From: Rhizobium binae
GTDB lineage: Bacteria; Pseudomonadota; Alphaproteobacteria; Rhizobiales; Rhizobiaceae
Assembly (NCBI RefSeq): GCF_017357225.1
Contig: NZ_CP071604.1
Location: 251,001-315,000 of the forward strand
Reading direction: 5' to 3'
DNA: 64,000 nt
A program made the position numbers and the translations under genes. The notes under the pieces are model-generated. The model was given only the letters and a program-made list of their open reading frames with translations, did no database searches and was not told the DNA's origin. This document shows, piece after piece, positions 1 to 9,533 of this stretch (position 1 is its first letter; every line of letters begins with the position of its first letter).

Positions 1-1
1 C

Positions 2-823
2 GGCGGCCTTGGCTGCGCGCTGGTGGCGCTGGCGCTCGACAAATACGTGCCCTGGTACGTGACGATGCCGCTCGCCATCGTCGGGGCCGGCATCTTTGGC
101 GCAGCCTGGGCCTTTATCCCCGCTTTCCTTCAGGCCAAGCGCGGTAGCCACATCGTTATCACGACGATCATGTTCAACTATATCGCCGCCGCCCTTATGG
201 TCTATCTGCTGGTGCACGTGCTGATTGTGCCCGGCAAGATGGCGCCGGAAACCCGCACCTTCCTAGAAGGCGGTCAGCTTCCGAAGCTCGGCTGGGCCAT
301 GTCGATGTTCGGCGCGAAGCTCGGTGCGGCTCCCTTCAACGTCTCGTTCATCATCGCGCTTCTGGCCGCGTGGTTTGTCTGGATCCTCATCTGGCGCACC
401 AAGCTCGGCTTCGAAATGCGTACGCTAGGCGTGAGCTCGACGGCCGCCGCCTATGCCGGCATTCCCTATGCGCGGATCGTCATCATCGCCATGCTTCTCT
501 CCGGTGCGCTCGCCGGCATGATGGCGCTCAATCCCGTCATGGGCTCTTCCGCCCGTCTGCAGGTCGAGTTCGTCGGCGGCGCCGGCTTCGTCGGCATTGC
601 GGTCTCGCTGATGGGCCGCAACCATCCGCTCGGCATCATCCTGGCGGCGATCCTGTTCGGCACCCTCTACCAGGGCGGCGACTGGATCTCCTTCGAGATG
701 CCGAACATCACCCGTGAGATGATCCTCGTCATCCAGGGTCTGGTGATCCTGTTCGCCGGCGCGCTGGAATACATGTTCCGGCCGGCAATGGTGCACATCT
801 ACCAGCAGTTCCAGCGAGCCTGA
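2..823 (+). CDS. Nucleoside ABC transporter permease, YufP type (5' partial)
   Basis: Inner-membrane permease of a BmpA/Yuf-type ABC importer that takes up nucleosides. The frame is open from the window edge, so the N-terminus lies outside; the GTG at 23 is internal, not a start. The visible 273 residues are hydrophobic with about seven membrane spans and contain the permease loop around EMRTLGVSSTAAAYAGI. The second permease begins 10 bp downstream and the salvage enzymes follow, which supports a nucleoside substrate. The binding protein and ATPase are expected upstream, outside the window. Family call is strong; exact substrate is inferred from context. Confidence 0.85.
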   Translation, partial: GGLGCALVALALDKYVPWYVTMPLAIVGAGIFGAAWAFIPAFLQAKRGSHIVITTIMFNYIAAALMVYLLVHVLIVPGKMAPETRTFLEGGQLPKLGWAMSMFGAKLGAAPFNVSFIIALLAAWFVWILIWRTKLGFEMRTLGVSSTAAAYAGIPYARIVIIAMLLSGALAGMMALNPVMGSSARLQVEFVGGAGFVGIAVSLMGRNHPLGIILAAILFGTLYQGGDWISFEMPNITREMILVIQGLVILFAGALEYMFRPAMVHIYQQFQRA

Positions 824-833
824 GGAGCGGACG

Positions 834-1805
834 ATGGATTACTACGAAATCTTCATCAACGTCCTCAGTTCGACGGTCCGGCTCTCCATTCCGCTGATTT
901 TCACGGCGCTGGCTGGCCTGTTTTCCGAGCGCGCGGGCGTTTTCGATATTGGTCTCGAAGGCAAGATGCTCGGTTCGGCCTTCGCCGCCGCCTGCGTCGC
1001 CTATCTCACCGGTTCGGCTTGGCTGGGGCTCGGCGCCGGCATCGTCTGTTCGGTGGCGCTCAGCCTCGTGCACGGCTTCGCCTCGATCACCAATCGCGGC
1101 AATCAGATCGTCTCGGGCGTGGCGATCAACTTCTTCATCGCCGGCATCACCATCGTCCTCGGGCAGGCTTGGTTCGGCCAGGGCGGTCGCACGCCGCAGC
1201 TGTCACCGGAAGCGCGCTTCGCGCCGATCATCCTGCCGGGCGCCGACGCCATCCGTGATGTGCCGATCATCGGTCCGCTCTATGCCGGTGTCATTTCGGG
1301 CAATAATATCCTGACGTATCTCGCCTTCCTCGCCGTGCCCTTCTCCTGGTGGGTGCTTTACCGCACGCGTTTCGGCCTGCGGATGCGCGCCGTTGGCGAA
1401 AACCCGGGCGCAGTCGATACCGCCGGCATCTCGGTCACCTGGCTACGCTACCGCGCCGTCATGTGCGCCGGCATTCTTTGCGGCTTCTCCGGCACCTATC
1501 TCGCGATTGCCCAGTCCGCCGCCTTCATCAAGGACATGTCGGCGGGCAAGGGCTACATCGCGCTCGCCGCTCTGGTCTTCGCCAAGTGGAAACCGGTGCC
1601 GGTGATGCTCGCCTGCCTGCTCTTCGGCTTCCTCGACGCACTGGCGAACTTCATGCAGGGCAAGCAGGTGCCGCTGCTCGGCGAAGTGCCGGTGCAGATC
1701 TTCCAGGCATTGCCCTATGTCCTCACCTGCATTCTGCTTGCCGGCTTCATCGGCGTCGCGACCCCACCGAAGGCCGGCGGCGTGCCCTATACGAAGGAGC
1801 GTTGA
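834..1805 (+). CDS. Nucleoside ABC transporter permease, YufQ type
   Basis: Second permease (323 aa) of the same importer. The N-terminus carries SERAGVFDIGLEGKMLGSAF and the middle MRAVGENPGAVDTAGI, both typical of the YufQ/BmpA-associated permease branch; eight or more hydrophobic segments are visible. It starts 10 bp after the first permease with a GAGGAG-like ribosome site (gaggagcggacg) and ends 2 bp before the cytidine deaminase start, so transporter and catabolic enzymes are one transcription unit. It should form the translocation pore as a heterodimer with the first permease. Confidence 0.88.
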   Translation: MDYYEIFINVLSSTVRLSIPLIFTALAGLFSERAGVFDIGLEGKMLGSAFAAACVAYLTGSAWLGLGAGIVCSVALSLVHGFASITNRGNQIVSGVAINFFIAGITIVLGQAWFGQGGRTPQLSPEARFAPIILPGADAIRDVPIIGPLYAGVISGNNILTYLAFLAVPFSWWVLYRTRFGLRMRAVGENPGAVDTAGISVTWLRYRAVMCAGILCGFSGTYLAIAQSAAFIKDMSAGKGYIALAALVFAKWKPVPVMLACLLFGFLDALANFMQGKQVPLLGEVPVQIFQALPYVLTCILLAGFIGVATPPKAGGVPYTKER

Positions 1806-1807
1806 TC

Positions 1808-2197
1808 ATGTCTCATGACTTGTTCGAAGCCGCCCGCGGCGCCATGGCCTTTGCCCATGCGCCCTATTCGAAATTCCCCGTCGGGGCGGCGATCCGCGCC
1901 GAGGACGGCAAGGTCTATACCGGTGCCAACATCGAAAACCTCTCCTTTCCGCAAGGATGGTGCGCCGAGCCGACTGCAATCAGCGCCATGATCATGGGTG
2001 GCGCCCGAAAGATCGTCGAATTGGCGGTCATTGCCGAAAAACTGCCGCTCTGCCCGCCCTGCGGCGGCTGCCGTCAGAAGATCTCCGAATTCGCTTCCAA
2101 GGACACGAAGATCTATCTCTGCGATGAGGCCGGCGTGCAGAAGACCATGACGATGGAAGAGCTTCTTCCTTTCAGCTTCGAGACCGAACTCGGATGA
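1808..2197 (+). CDS. cdd: Cytidine deaminase
   Basis: Hydrolytic deamination of (deoxy)cytidine to (deoxy)uridine in pyrimidine salvage. The product is 129 aa, the length of small homotetrameric Cdd proteins. The zinc site is visible: WCAEPTA supplies one Cys and the catalytic Glu, and PPCGGCRQ supplies two further Cys. NIENLSFPQGWCAE matches the substrate-binding signature. The ATG at 1808 was chosen because it lies 2 bp after the permease stop, although the frame stays open further upstream. The stop overlaps the next gene by 4 bp (ATGA), indicating translational coupling. Confidence 0.95.
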   Translation: MSHDLFEAARGAMAFAHAPYSKFPVGAAIRAEDGKVYTGANIENLSFPQGWCAEPTAISAMIMGGARKIVELAVIAEKLPLCPPCGGCRQKISEFASKDTKIYLCDEAGVQKTMTMEELLPFSFETELG

Positions 2198-2994
2198 AGG
2201 CGACGGTCGAACTGCTCGCCGCATTGCTCGGCGCGATCAAGCCGCGCCATGGCATCGTGCTCGGCTCCGGCCTCGGCTCCCTCGTTGGCCAGTTGGACGG
2301 CGCCGTGCGTATTCCCTATCGCGACCTGCCGGGCTTTCCCGTCAGCGCCGTCTCCGGGCATGCGGGCGAAGTCGTTGCCGGCCGGCTCGGCGGCGTGCCT
2401 GTCGTCATGCTCTCCGGTCGCGTCCATTATTATGAGAAGGGTGATGCCAATGCGATGCGCCTGCCGATCGAGGTTTTGAAGGCGCTCGGCGTCGAGGCGC
2501 TGATCCTGACCAATTCGGCAGGATCGCTGCGCGAGGACATGCCGCCCGGTTCGGTGATGCAGATCACCGACCATATCAACTATTCCGGCATGAACCCGCT
2601 GATCGGCGAGGAAAGCGATCTCCGTTTCGTCGGCATGACCAATGCCTATGATGCCGGTCTTGCCAGCGCGATGCAGAAGGCTGCGGCAAAGCTCAAGATC
2701 GCGCTGGCGCAGGGTGTCTATATGTGGTTCTCCGGTCCAAGCTTCGAAACGCCGGCCGAGATCCGTATGGCGCGCATCCTCGGTGCCGATGCGGTCGGCA
2801 TGTCGACGGTGCCCGAGGTGATCATCGCAAGAATGCTGGGCCTGAGGGTTGCGGCCGCCTCCGTTATCACCAACTATGGAGCAGGCATGACCGGCAATGA
2901 ACTCAGCCACGAAGAAACCAAGGACATGGCGCCCATCGGCGGCGCCCGTCTCGCCGCCATACTGAAAGAGATGATTGCGGCCGGAACAGGATGA
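2194..2994 (+). CDS. Purine nucleoside phosphorylase, trimeric (mammalian) type
   Basis: Phosphorolysis of purine (deoxy)nucleosides to base and (deoxy)ribose-1-phosphate. The 266-aa protein has the PNP/MTAP family phosphate-binding GSGLGSLVG near residue 24, SGRVHYYEKGD near 74, NSAGSLRED near 107 and MSTVPEVIIAR near 205. It overlaps cdd by 4 bp. The last codons and the TGA lie inside a RIME-like palindrome starting at 2985, so the repeat supplies the C-terminal residues and probably a 3' hairpin. In rhizobia this gene is often called punA or deoD; the sequence is of the PunA type. Confidence 0.92.
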   Translation: MKATVELLAALLGAIKPRHGIVLGSGLGSLVGQLDGAVRIPYRDLPGFPVSAVSGHAGEVVAGRLGGVPVVMLSGRVHYYEKGDANAMRLPIEVLKALGVEALILTNSAGSLREDMPPGSVMQITDHINYSGMNPLIGEESDLRFVGMTNAYDAGLASAMQKAAAKLKIALAQGVYMWFSGPSFETPAEIRMARILGADAVGMSTVPEVIIARMLGLRVAAASVITNYGAGMTGNELSHEETKDMAPIGGARLAAILKEMIAAGTG

Positions 2995-3095
2995 TTTTAG
3001 GCCGGGTCGGCCTAAAATCTGAATCCTGTTCTACATTAAATAGTGAGAGCATGATGTCGTCCGAAAACCGCTCACACTTTTCGGCATCATGCTCT
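2985..3095 (+). repeat. RIME1-like bipartite palindromic mosaic element, copy A
   Basis: Two adjacent palindromes. The first (2985-3030) has arms AACAGGAT / ATCCTGTT outside and GATTTTAGGCC / GGCCTAAAATC inside. The second (3046-3095) has arms AGAGCATGATG / CATCATGCTCT outside and CCGAAAA / TTTTCGG inside. A close copy in opposite orientation lies at 23410-23513. Structure, size (111 bp) and intergenic placement resemble the Rhizobium-specific intergenic mosaic element RIME1; identity with that family is from memory. It separates PNP from deoC and includes the PNP stop codon. Confidence 0.8.
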
Positions 3096-3108
3096 AGAGG
3101 AAGTGAAA

Positions 3109-3885
3109 ATGAATAGTCATTCCATCCGGGAAACGGCGGCTGTCGCCCTTTCCCTTCTCGATCTCACCAATCTGAAGGACGATTGTACCGAGGCGCAGAT
3201 CGAAGCGCTCTGCGCCCGGGCCCAGACGCCCTATGGCAACAGCGCCGCGATCTGCATCTGGCCGCGCTTCGTCGCCCAGGCCCGCAATATCCTCGGCACC
3301 GGCCATGCCGTGCGGATCGCGACCGTGGTCAATTTCCCGGCGGGAGAGATGGAAGTGGCCGATGTCGCCGCCGAAAGCCGCGAGGCGATTGCCGACGGCG
3401 CCGATGAGATCGATCTGGTGATTCCCTATCGCAGGTTCATATCGGGCAACGAGAAGGCGGTGACCGACATGGTCAAGGCGGTGCGCGCCGAATGCACCAG
3501 CCCCGTTCTGCTGAAGGTCATCATCGAGACCGGTGAATTGAAGGAGGCGGCATTGATCCGCCGTGCCTCCGAACTTGCCATTGAAGCCGGCGCGGACTTC
3601 ATCAAGACCTCGACAGGCAAGGTCGCCGTCAACGCGACGCTCGAGGCCGCCGACATCATGATCCGGGCCATTCGCGAAAGTGGTCGCAAGGTCGGCTTCA
3701 AGCCGGCTGGCGGCATCGGCTCGGTGGCCGATGCGGCGCTCTATCTCAGCCTTGCCGAAACCATCATGGCGCCGGATTGGGCGATGCCCTCGACCTTCCG
3801 TTTCGGCGCTTCCGGCCTGCTTGACGACATACTGGCGGTTCTAAGCGGGGCGCAGCCAGCATCAGCGGCGGCGTCGGGCTATTGA
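3109..3885 (+). CDS. deoC: Deoxyribose-phosphate aldolase
   Basis: Cleaves 2-deoxyribose-5-phosphate to acetaldehyde and glyceraldehyde-3-phosphate, the last step of deoxynucleoside catabolism. The protein is 258 aa. The Schiff-base lysine lies in DFIKTSTGKVA and a second conserved lysine in GFKPAGGIG. The ATG at 3109 was preferred over the GTG at 3103 because AGAGGAAG at 3096-3103 gives normal spacing. It follows a RIME-like element and ends 1 bp before deoA, so deoC and deoA are coupled. Confidence 0.94.
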   Translation: MNSHSIRETAAVALSLLDLTNLKDDCTEAQIEALCARAQTPYGNSAAICIWPRFVAQARNILGTGHAVRIATVVNFPAGEMEVADVAAESREAIADGADEIDLVIPYRRFISGNEKAVTDMVKAVRAECTSPVLLKVIIETGELKEAALIRRASELAIEAGADFIKTSTGKVAVNATLEAADIMIRAIRESGRKVGFKPAGGIGSVADAALYLSLAETIMAPDWAMPSTFRFGASGLLDDILAVLSGAQPASAAASGY

Positions 3886-3886
3886 G

Positions 3887-5194
3887 ATGATCCCGCAGGA
3901 GATCATCCGGCGTAAACGCGACGGCGGCGAACTTGATGCCGCCGATATCCGATCTTTCATCGATGCGCTTGCCGCCGGTCGATTGTCCGAGGGCCAGATC
4001 GGCGCCTTTGCCATGGCCGTCTGGTTCAAGGGCATGTCGCGCGAGGAAATCGTGGCCTTGACGCTGGCGATGGCCGATTCCGGCGATCGGCTGCAATGGG
4101 CTGATATCGACCGTCCGATTGCCGACAAACATTCGACCGGAGGCGTCGGCGACAACGTTTCACTGATGCTGGCGCCGATCGCCGCCGCGTGCGGCCTTGC
4201 CGTTCCGATGATATCAGGCCGCGGCCTCGGCCATACCGGCGGCACGCTCGATAAGCTCGAATCCATTCCCGGCTATATGATCGCCCCGGATGCGGATCTG
4301 TTTCACCGAGCGGTCAAACAGGCAGGATGTGCCATCATCGGCCAGACCGGCGCCTTGGCGCCGGCCGACGGCAGGCTCTATGCCGTGCGCGATGTGACGG
4401 CCACCGTCGATTCCATTCCCTTGATCACGGCCTCGATCCTCTCCAAAAAACTTGCCGCCGGTCTTCAGACGCTGGTGCTCGATGTCAAGCTCGGCAACGG
4501 TGCCTTCATGGCCGACCGCGAGCAGGCGGAAATGTTGGCACGGTCGCTGGTCGAGGTGGCGAATGGCGCGGGCGTGAAGACTTCGGCACTGATCACCGAC
4601 ATGAACGAGCCGCTCGCCGATAGCGCCGGCAACGCCGTCGAGATGCGCAACTGCCTGGATTTCCTGGCGGGCAGGAAAGGAAATACTCGGCTCGAGACTG
4701 TCGTTCTTGCCTTTGCCGCCGAGATGCTGGAGAAATCGGGCATTGCCGCTTCGCCGGATGAGGGCGAGGCAATGGCGCGCCGGGCCCTGTCGTCGGGGAA
4801 GGCGGCCGAGGTTTTTGCGCGCATGGTATCCATGCTCGGCGGCCCGGCCGATCTCATCGAAAACCCGGACAGATACCTGGCTCGAGCCCCGGTCGAAAAG
4901 CGTGTCACAGCTGCCCGGTCCGGCTGGCTTGCCGCCTGCGACGCCCGCGGCATCGGTGTCAGTGTCATCGATCTCGGCGGCGGAAGACGCCATCCCGCCG
5001 ATCGGATCGATCACCGCGTCGGCTTCTCCGAACTTCTGCCGCTTGGCACCCGCGTAAATGCCGGCGAGCCGATCGCCCTCGTTCACGCCGCCGACGAAGC
5101 CGCGGCGGAGAGGGCAGCCGCAGCACTTGCCGCGCACTACCGCATCACCGAGGACGAGCCGGCGCTGAACCCCGTCATTGCAGGTCTTGTCTGA
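3887..5194 (+). CDS. deoA: Thymidine phosphorylase
   Basis: Phosphorolysis of thymidine and deoxyuridine to base and deoxyribose-1-phosphate. At 435 aa it has the usual length. The signature KHSTGGVGDNVSL near residue 82 and SGRGLGHTGGTLDKLES near 108 form the phosphate and pyrimidine site. The C-terminal pyrimidine nucleoside phosphorylase domain is present (VIDLGGGRR to the end). It starts 1 bp after the deoC stop and ends 6 bp before the convergent protease gene, so it closes the rightward salvage operon. Confidence 0.95.
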   Translation: MIPQEIIRRKRDGGELDAADIRSFIDALAAGRLSEGQIGAFAMAVWFKGMSREEIVALTLAMADSGDRLQWADIDRPIADKHSTGGVGDNVSLMLAPIAAACGLAVPMISGRGLGHTGGTLDKLESIPGYMIAPDADLFHRAVKQAGCAIIGQTGALAPADGRLYAVRDVTATVDSIPLITASILSKKLAAGLQTLVLDVKLGNGAFMADREQAEMLARSLVEVANGAGVKTSALITDMNEPLADSAGNAVEMRNCLDFLAGRKGNTRLETVVLAFAAEMLEKSGIAASPDEGEAMARRALSSGKAAEVFARMVSMLGGPADLIENPDRYLARAPVEKRVTAARSGWLAACDARGIGVSVIDLGGGRRHPADRIDHRVGFSELLPLGTRVNAGEPIALVHAADEAAAERAAAALAAHYRITEDEPALNPVIAGLV

Positions 5195-5200
5195 CGCAGT

Positions 5201-5734
5201 CTACTGCTTGAGGCTGAGGGAGCCGTCAGCGACGGAATAGGAGGCGAGCTTCTTCAGGAAGCTCATGCCGACCAGCGTTGTCGTCAGCGCTTCGTCCTTG
5301 AGGACGAAGGCTTCGATATCCCGGACCCGGATGCCGCCGATTTCGATCCGGTCGAGTGTCACATGCGCGGCCTTGGTCTGGCCGTTCGCGGTGTTGACAC
5401 CATAGCGGAAATTGAGCTGGTTGGCTGTGAAGCCCATCCGGCGCGCGAGCGTTTCGTTGAGCGCGACATAGGTGGCGCCGGTATCGATCAGGCCTTGCAC
5501 CGGCTTGCCGTTGATCTTGAAATTACCGGTATAGTGGCCCTGCGCATCTGCCTGCAGACGGATCACATTGCTGCCGGAGATGGATGCGGGGGCGGCGGGC
5601 ATGCCGCTTTCGCTCGAGATGTAATTGGCGGAAGGAGTGCCGGCGGGCTGTTGGTCGGTGCCGGCGAAGAAGGACGGCACCTGTGTGGCGAGCACCGCGA
5701 CGATGCTGGCGAATATGACGGTACGCACGAGCAT
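5201..5734 (-). CDS. Retropepsin-like aspartic protease (TIGR02281 type), exported or membrane-anchored
   Basis: A 177-aa protein with an N-terminal hydrophobic segment (MLVRTVIFASIVAVLATQV) that should act as anchor or signal. A clan AA domain follows, with the active-site signature GLIDTGATYVAL and a second hydrophobic motif TTLVGMSFLKKL near the C-terminus. The start at 5734 is set by AGGAAGGA ten bases upstream; the frame opens earlier at 5782. It lies alone, convergent with deoA, and has no evident link to nucleoside use. Related small proteases are widespread in alphaproteobacteria with poorly known substrates. Confidence 0.85.
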   Translation of the reverse strand: MLVRTVIFASIVAVLATQVPSFFAGTDQQPAGTPSANYISSESGMPAAPASISGSNVIRLQADAQGHYTGNFKINGKPVQGLIDTGATYVALNETLARRMGFTANQLNFRYGVNTANGQTKAAHVTLDRIEIGGIRVRDIEAFVLKDEALTTTLVGMSFLKKLASYSVADGSLSLKQ

Positions 5735-5896
5735 GAAACAGAAATCCTTCCTGTATAAACCCCGCTTCATGCGGGGCCTCATGCTTCCATACTGCTAGGC
5801 CGCAAGTGCTGATAAGTTGCTAATATCGGCAGGAAAACGGCCCGGGGCGAACCGCCGGCCGTAAAACTCTTTCGATTTGGTAAAGGAAGGCTGAAA

Positions 5897-6526
5897 TTAC
5901 TTGGTGCCGTACATGCGGTCGCCGGCGTCGCCGAGGCCGGGCACGATATAGCCCTTCTCGTTCAGGTGGCTGTCGATTGCAGCCGTGAAGACGGGAACGT
6001 CGGGATGCGCGGCGCGGAAATTGCGGATGCCTTCCGGGGCGGCTAGCAGGCAGAGGAAGCGGATATTGTGGGCGCCGCGTTCCTTCAGCTTGTCGATCGC
6101 CGCAATCGAGGAGTTGCCGGTCGCCAGCATCGGGTCGACGACGATGATCAGGCGCTCGGCCACATCTTCCGGCGCTTTGAAGTAATATTCGACCGGCTGC
6201 AGCGTTTCGTGATCGCGGTAGACGCCGATATGGGAGACGCGGGCGGAAGGCACGAGATCGAGCATGCCCTCGAGCAGCCCGTTGCCGGCGCGCAGGATCG
6301 AGGCGAAGACAAGCTTCTTGCCTTCAAGGATCGGAGACTCGATCGTCTGCAGCGGCGTCTCGATCGTCTCCATCGTCAGCTCGAGATCGCGAGTCACCTC
6401 GTAACAGAGCAGCGTGGAGATTTCGCGCAGCAGGCGGCGGAAACTTCCCGTCGATGTCTCCTTGCGCCGCATAATGGTGAGCTTGTGCTGCACAAGCGGG
6501 TGATCGATGACCGTGACGCCGTCCAT
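5897..6526 (-). CDS. upp: Uracil phosphoribosyltransferase
   Basis: Converts uracil and PRPP to UMP, recovering the base released by the phosphorylases. From the ATG at 6526 the product is 209 aa ([16 protein letters not shown]), the normal length; an in-frame ATG five codons earlier (6541) is possible. The PRPP-binding loop is [14 protein letters not shown] near residue 130 and the C-terminal uracil-binding region is [13 protein letters not shown]. It is the last gene of the leftward deoB-add-upp set, 130 bp after add, with a strong hairpin in the gap. Confidence 0.95.
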   Translation of the reverse strand: MDGVTVIDHPLVQHKLTIMRRKETSTGSFRRLLREISTLLCYEVTRDLELTMETIETPLQTIESPILEGKKLVFASILRAGNGLLEGMLDLVPSARVSHIGVYRDHETLQPVEYYFKAPEDVAERLIIVVDPMLATGNSSIAAIDKLKERGAHNIRFLCLLAAPEGIRNFRAAHPDVPVFTAAIDSHLNEKGYIVPGLGDAGDRMYGTK

Positions 6527-6624
6527 GGGGAAGCCTTTCATTCTTTCTGTCGACTGTTTCTTTCACGGAAATCGGCTCGACCGCAAGGGTTGAGCCGAAT
6601 TTGCGCCGATCTTCCCCAATCTCC

Positions 6625-6652
6625 GGAGCCTTTCCTGGTGAAGAAAGGCTCC
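6625..6652. terminator. Perfect 10-bp stem-loop between add and upp
   Basis: Arms GGAGCCTTTC (6625-6634) and GAAAGGCTCC (6643-6652) with an 8-base loop, starting 4 bases past the add stop. No T-tract follows on either strand, so it may be an mRNA 3'-end stabiliser or processing site rather than a classical terminator. The first 15 bases resemble the start of the arm of the 355-bp repeat at 20646, so it may be a repeat remnant. Confidence 0.5.
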
Positions 6653-6656
6653 AGCC

Positions 6657-7625
6657 TTACAGGCGGGTGAGCAGCGCCTTCCGCGTCTCCTCGTCGACGA
6701 AGGCTGCTTCGATCGCGGTGCGCGTCATGGCGTCGATCTCCGCATCGCCGAAGCCGAAAGCTTCAGCGGCCAGCGCATATTCCCGCTCGAGCGACGTATG
6801 GAAGAAAGGCGGATCATCCGAGCTGATCGTCACCGGCACCCCCGCTTCCTTCAGCCGGCGCAGCGGATGCGAAGCGAAATCGGGAAAGACCCGCAGTGCG
6901 ATATTGGAGCCGGGGCAGATCTCGAGCACGGTGCCGAGATCGGCAAGCCGCTTCACCAGGTCGAGATCTTCGATGGCGCGCACGCCATGGCCGATGCGCG
7001 CGGGGCGAACCGCATCGAGCGCATCGGCGACGCTGAAGGCGCCGCAGACTTCGCCGGCATGGATGGTGAGCCCCAGGCCGGCATCGCGGGCGACGTCGAA
7101 GGCGCGGGCATAGTCGGCCACGCGGCCCATGCGCTCTTCGCCGGCCAGGTTGAAGCCTGTGATCAAGGGATTGCCGGCCTTTGCCGCATATTCGGCTGCA
7201 GCGATCACGCTCTCGGGGCCGAAATGCCGTTCGCCGGTGACGATCAGCCGGGCCTCGATGCCGCTCTTTTCCTTGGCGCGCCGAATGCCTTCGCAGACAC
7301 CCGATATATAGGCGTCGGCACCAAGCCCGATGCGTTTGCCGTGATCGGGTGACACAATGAGTTCGCTGTAGATCGCGTTGATGGTGGCGAGTTCATCAAG
7401 GTAGGTTTCGGTCAGAAGCGCATAGTCCTCCTCGGTCTTGTAGACCTCTGAAACCGTGTCGTAGCATTCGAGGAAACTTGCGAAATCATGCCAGACATAG
7501 GCGCCGTCGCGAAGCGCCCCGCTGATGTCGATGCCGTATTTCCGCGCCTGCGCCTCGGTCAAAGCCGGCGGTGCCGCACCCTCCAGATGGCAGTGCAGCT
7601 CGACCTTCTTCAAATGGGATGTCAC
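6657..7625 (-). CDS. add: Adenosine deaminase
   Basis: Deaminates (deoxy)adenosine to (deoxy)inosine, feeding purine nucleoside phosphorylase. The 322-aa TIM-barrel protein shows the zinc-binding LHCHLEGA at residue 10, the ITIHAGE-like [10 protein letters not shown] near 190, IGHGVRA near 212 and SSDDPPFF near 270, which contains the metal-binding Asp. The start overlaps the deoB stop by 4 bp (7622-7625), indicating coupled translation. Confidence 0.93.
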   Translation of the reverse strand: MTSHLKKVELHCHLEGAAPPALTEAQARKYGIDISGALRDGAYVWHDFASFLECYDTVSEVYKTEEDYALLTETYLDELATINAIYSELIVSPDHGKRIGLGADAYISGVCEGIRRAKEKSGIEARLIVTGERHFGPESVIAAAEYAAKAGNPLITGFNLAGEERMGRVADYARAFDVARDAGLGLTIHAGEVCGAFSVADALDAVRPARIGHGVRAIEDLDLVKRLADLGTVLEICPGSNIALRVFPDFASHPLRRLKEAGVPVTISSDDPPFFHTSLEREYALAAEAFGFGDAEIDAMTRTAIEAAFVDEETRKALLTRL

Positions 7626-8842
7626 AGAAAACTCCTTCCATGCGGTCCGGCCGGAATGCCGAGATGACGCGCAATGCTTTCGCCGATATCGGCATAGGTG
7701 CGGCGCACTCCGATCGAACGCGACCGGATGCCGGGGCCATAGGCGATGACAGGCACGCGTTCGCGCGTATGGTCTGTGCCGCGCCAGGTCGGATCGCAGC
7801 CGTGATCGGCGGTGAGCACGACGAGGTCGCCGGGCTTCAGCTTCTTGTGAACCTCGGGCAGGCGCGCATCGAAGGCTTCGAGGGCTGCGGCATAACCCGG
7901 CACATCACGGCGATGGCCGTAATTCATGTCGAAATCGACGAAATTGGTGAAGACGAGATCGCCGTCGTTCGCCGCGTCGATCGCCGACAGCGACGCATCC
8001 ATTAGCGCCTCGTTGCCTGTCGCCTTGATGACCCTCGATATGCCCTGATGGGCGAAGATATCGCCGATCTTCCCGACGGCATGCACGTGCCGGCCTTGCT
8101 GGACGAGCCTGTCGAGCAATGTCGGCTCCGGCGGCAGCACCGAGAAGTCGCGCCGGTTTCCGGTACGCTGGAAGGTGGAAGCCGACTGGCCGATGAAGGG
8201 CCTGGCGATGACGCGGCCGATATTGTAGGGATCGAGCAGCCCGCGGGCGATCTGGCAGAAGGTGAGCAGCCGATCAAGGCCGAAATGCGCTTCGTGTGCG
8301 GCGACCTGGAAGACTGAATCCGAAGAAGTGTAGCAAATCGGCTTGCCGGTGCGGATATGCTCTTCGCCGAGCCGGGCGATGATTTCAGTTCCTGATGCAT
8401 GGCAGTTGCCGAGAATGCCGGGCACATCGCCGTCTCTGCACAGGGCCTCTATCAGTTCCGGCGGGAAGGCGTCGCCCTCCGTCGGGAAATAACCCCAGTC
8501 GAAATTGACCGGGGTTCCCGCGATCTCCCAATGGCCCGAGGGCGTATCCTTGCCGCGGGAGATTTCGTTGGCGGTCCCATAAACGCCGTAGACCTTCTCA
8601 GGCAGAGGCATACCGGCCGGAAACTGACCGGAGGCCGCGTGCGCGATATGCATCAGCCCAAGCTCGGACATATTCGGCAGGCAGAGCGGTCCGCTGCGCA
8701 GCCCGGCGCGATCTCCGGCTCCGGCGGCACAGAATTCGGCGATATGGCCGAGCGTATCGGCGCCTTCGTCGCCATAGGCGGCCGCATCCGGCGCGCCGCC
8801 AACGCCAAAGGAATCGAGAACGAAAAGAAAGGCACGCGCCAT
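7622..8842 (-). CDS. deoB: Phosphopentomutase
   Basis: Interconverts (deoxy)ribose-1-phosphate and -5-phosphate, linking the phosphorylases to DeoC and the pentose phosphate pathway. The protein is 406 aa. Alkaline-phosphatase-superfamily metal sites are visible: [14 protein letters not shown] at the N-terminus, and [11 protein letters not shown] and HTRERVPV near the C-terminus. It is the first gene of the leftward unit; 109 bp separate it from the tad genes and should hold its promoter, though no convincing box was seen. Confidence 0.95.
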   Translation of the reverse strand: MARAFLFVLDSFGVGGAPDAAAYGDEGADTLGHIAEFCAAGAGDRAGLRSGPLCLPNMSELGLMHIAHAASGQFPAGMPLPEKVYGVYGTANEISRGKDTPSGHWEIAGTPVNFDWGYFPTEGDAFPPELIEALCRDGDVPGILGNCHASGTEIIARLGEEHIRTGKPICYTSSDSVFQVAAHEAHFGLDRLLTFCQIARGLLDPYNIGRVIARPFIGQSASTFQRTGNRRDFSVLPPEPTLLDRLVQQGRHVHAVGKIGDIFAHQGISRVIKATGNEALMDASLSAIDAANDGDLVFTNFVDFDMNYGHRRDVPGYAAALEAFDARLPEVHKKLKPGDLVVLTADHGCDPTWRGTDHTRERVPVIAYGPGIRSRSIGVRRTYADIGESIARHLGIPAGPHGRSFL

Positions 8843-8951
8843 TTTACCCCCGAAAGGACCGATCGCCGACCTCCGGGATCTCGGAAGCGGTTTGCGGCCC
8901 AGGCATATAATGCCGCGCCCGGCTTGGCAAATTCGAGATCGGGAAGGGGCG

Positions 8952-9533
8952 TCAGCAGTCGCCGCAGGGGATCGATTCGCCCTGTCGCTGGCGGTAGAAA
9001 TAGCTGCGGCTGATGGTGATCGTGCGCATGCCGTCCGGCATGAAATTCGGCGCGAACAGGAACATCGTATAGGGAATGCTGAGCTCGGTGCGGACGAGGA
9101 AGCTGTTGGCCGTCTTCATGTCCGCGGGTATGCCGCTGACCGCGGTGTTTTTGGCATAGGGCGCACTCCCGTCCTGCGCCCAGGACCAGAGCACCTTGGC
9201 ATTGGCACTGGCGTCAACGGTAATCCCGGTGATCTTCAGCGTCAGCGAGGTCGAGTTGTAGGGCACGAAGATCGCGGTTGCGACCGACCGCATCTCCGTG
9301 AGTGTGCTCTTCGTGATCGATTGTTGCTGGGTGACAAGATCGGCGATCGAACTGGCGGCACGGGTCGCGCGCTTGGAGACGCTGAGGCCGATCGTGATCT
9401 CGAAAGCGCCGATATAGAGCATGACCAGCACGGGGAAGAGGATCGCAAACTCGATCGCGCCGGCTCCCTTGCGCTCCCGGATCAGCCGCCGCGCCGTCAG
9501 TGCCAGTCTGGTGAACGGGTTGCGCAATGCCAT
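8952..9533 (-). CDS. TadE/TadG-like pilus assembly protein (pseudopilin)
   Basis: A 193-aa protein with a TadE-type N-terminus: a basic stretch, then [21 protein letters not shown], a processing motif with Glu five residues after the Gly followed by a hydrophobic helix. This is the pattern of pseudopilins cleaved by the CpaA/TadV peptidase. The remainder is periplasmic with a C-terminal Cys pair (SIPCGDC). Its ATG overlaps the stop of the upstream pseudopilin gene by one base (TAATG), so the two are coupled. Which is TadE and which TadG is not decided from sequence. Confidence 0.8.
   Translation of the reverse strand: MALRNPFTRLALTARRLIRERKGAGAIEFAILFPVLVMLYIGAFEITIGLSVSKRATRAASSIADLVTQQQSITKSTLTEMRSVATAIFVPYNSTSLTLKITGITVDASANAKVLWSWAQDGSAPYAKNTAVSGIPADMKTANSFLVRTELSIPYTMFLFAPNFMPDGMRTITISRSYFYRQRQGESIPCGDC

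Noticed and set aside
1349..1807. N-terminal extension of cytidine deaminase reading through the upstream permease gene
   Set aside because: The extra frame overlaps the permease in another frame; the ATG at 1808 gives the normal Cdd length.
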